A stretch of DNA of 64,000 nucleotides, from positions 3,162,001 to 3,226,000 of the forward strand of contig NZ_VFPO01000001.1 of the NCBI RefSeq assembly GCF_006716765.1, given 5' to 3'. Source of the stretch: Actinomadura hallensis. Lineage in GTDB: Bacteria > Actinomycetota > Actinomycetes > Streptosporangiales > Streptosporangiaceae. The position numbers were made by a program, and so were the translations under genes. Below are positions 63,966-64,000 of this stretch, in pieces (the stretch's first letter is position 1; each line of letters opens with the position of its first letter). Below the pieces are notes generated by a model. It was given only the letters and a program-made list of their open reading frames with translations. It was not told the origin of the DNA and searched no databases.

Positions 63966-64000
63966 ACCCGGCGACCGCGCTCGCGACGGTGCTGGTCGAC
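63962..64000 (+). CDS. menD: MenD (SEPHCHC synthase), first 13 codons only
   Basis: The window ends 13 codons into this gene. The visible residues (VNPATALATVLVD) match the start of MenD, the thiamine-diphosphate enzyme that joins isochorismate and 2-oxoglutarate. The GTG overlaps the menC stop, the usual menC-menD coupling. The rest lies beyond the window. Confidence 0.75.
   Translation, partial: MNPATALATVLVD

Overview
This is 64 kb of very GC-rich DNA with the hallmarks of a filamentous actinomycete: GTG starts are common, genes are tightly packed with ATGA or GTGA overlaps, and -10 boxes read TANNNT. It carries F420-type and mycothiol-type enzymes, a FtsR/GarA-type cluster and a classical menaquinone route. 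The protein set fits Streptosporangiales (perhaps Actinomadura-like), but the genus is inference. I see no tRNA, rRNA, CRISPR array, insertion sequence or prophage, so this looks like chromosomal core with some accessory loci.

Layout. 0.2-8.5 kb: aldo/keto reductase, acyl-CoA ligase divergent from the bifunctional phenylacetate enzyme PaaZ, a succinate-semialdehyde-type dehydrogenase, a lactonase-fold protein and a TesB thioesterase. 8.6-10.7 kb: pgi and a small EF-hand protein. 10.8-16.1 kb: an unassigned sugar PTS locus (SIS isomerase, EIIA, EIIB, UlaA-type EIIC, GntR regulator, divergent PfkB kinase) with a DasR-like operator over the gntR -35. 16-20.2 kb: AraC/NmrA/DUF1772 cassette, metallophosphoesterase, TetR. 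20.3-23.8 kb: thiC with a TPP riboswitch, trmO, a membrane protein.

24-41.5 kb is the most conserved block. It runs pgsA-like, fused nucleotidyltransferase/pseudo-phosphomannomutase, (damaged MocR and LysE genes and an orphan response regulator), DUF881, small basic protein, DUF881, zinc-ribbon FHA protein (GarA-like), MerR (FtsR-like), bifunctional nuclease, second MerR, a large UPF0104/kinase-like membrane protein, then a tandem glycine riboswitch and gcvP. From memory this mirrors M. tuberculosis Rv1822-Rv1832, but gcvH is missing from its usual place before the FHA gene.

41.6-48.6 kb: TPR protein, PPOX protein, small hydrolase, DUF5999, lutABC lactate-oxidation operon, TetR, coiled-coil hypothetical. 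48.7-57 kb: nitrate assimilation (narK, a frameshifted nasC, nirD without nirB, a HemD-winged-helix fusion, a CbiX-type chelatase). Three similarly phased GlnR-like operators lie in front of narK, nasC and nirD. 57-59 kb: DrrAB-type ABC exporter. 59-60.7 kb: an RpoD-family sigma factor. 60.7-64 kb: menE, menB, menC and the first codons of menD.

Main points worth pursuing: the three GlnR-like boxes; an 18-bp motif shared by the tetR and sigma-factor upstream regions; a deletion that seems to have fused two divergent genes head to head near 28,480; a two-tier stem-loop in the leader of the second merR; recurrent 15-bp tandem repeats; and degenerate catalytic motifs in the phosphomannomutase and kinase-like domains. 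Two single-base frameshifts (about 27,855 and 52,935) could be real decay or sequencing error.
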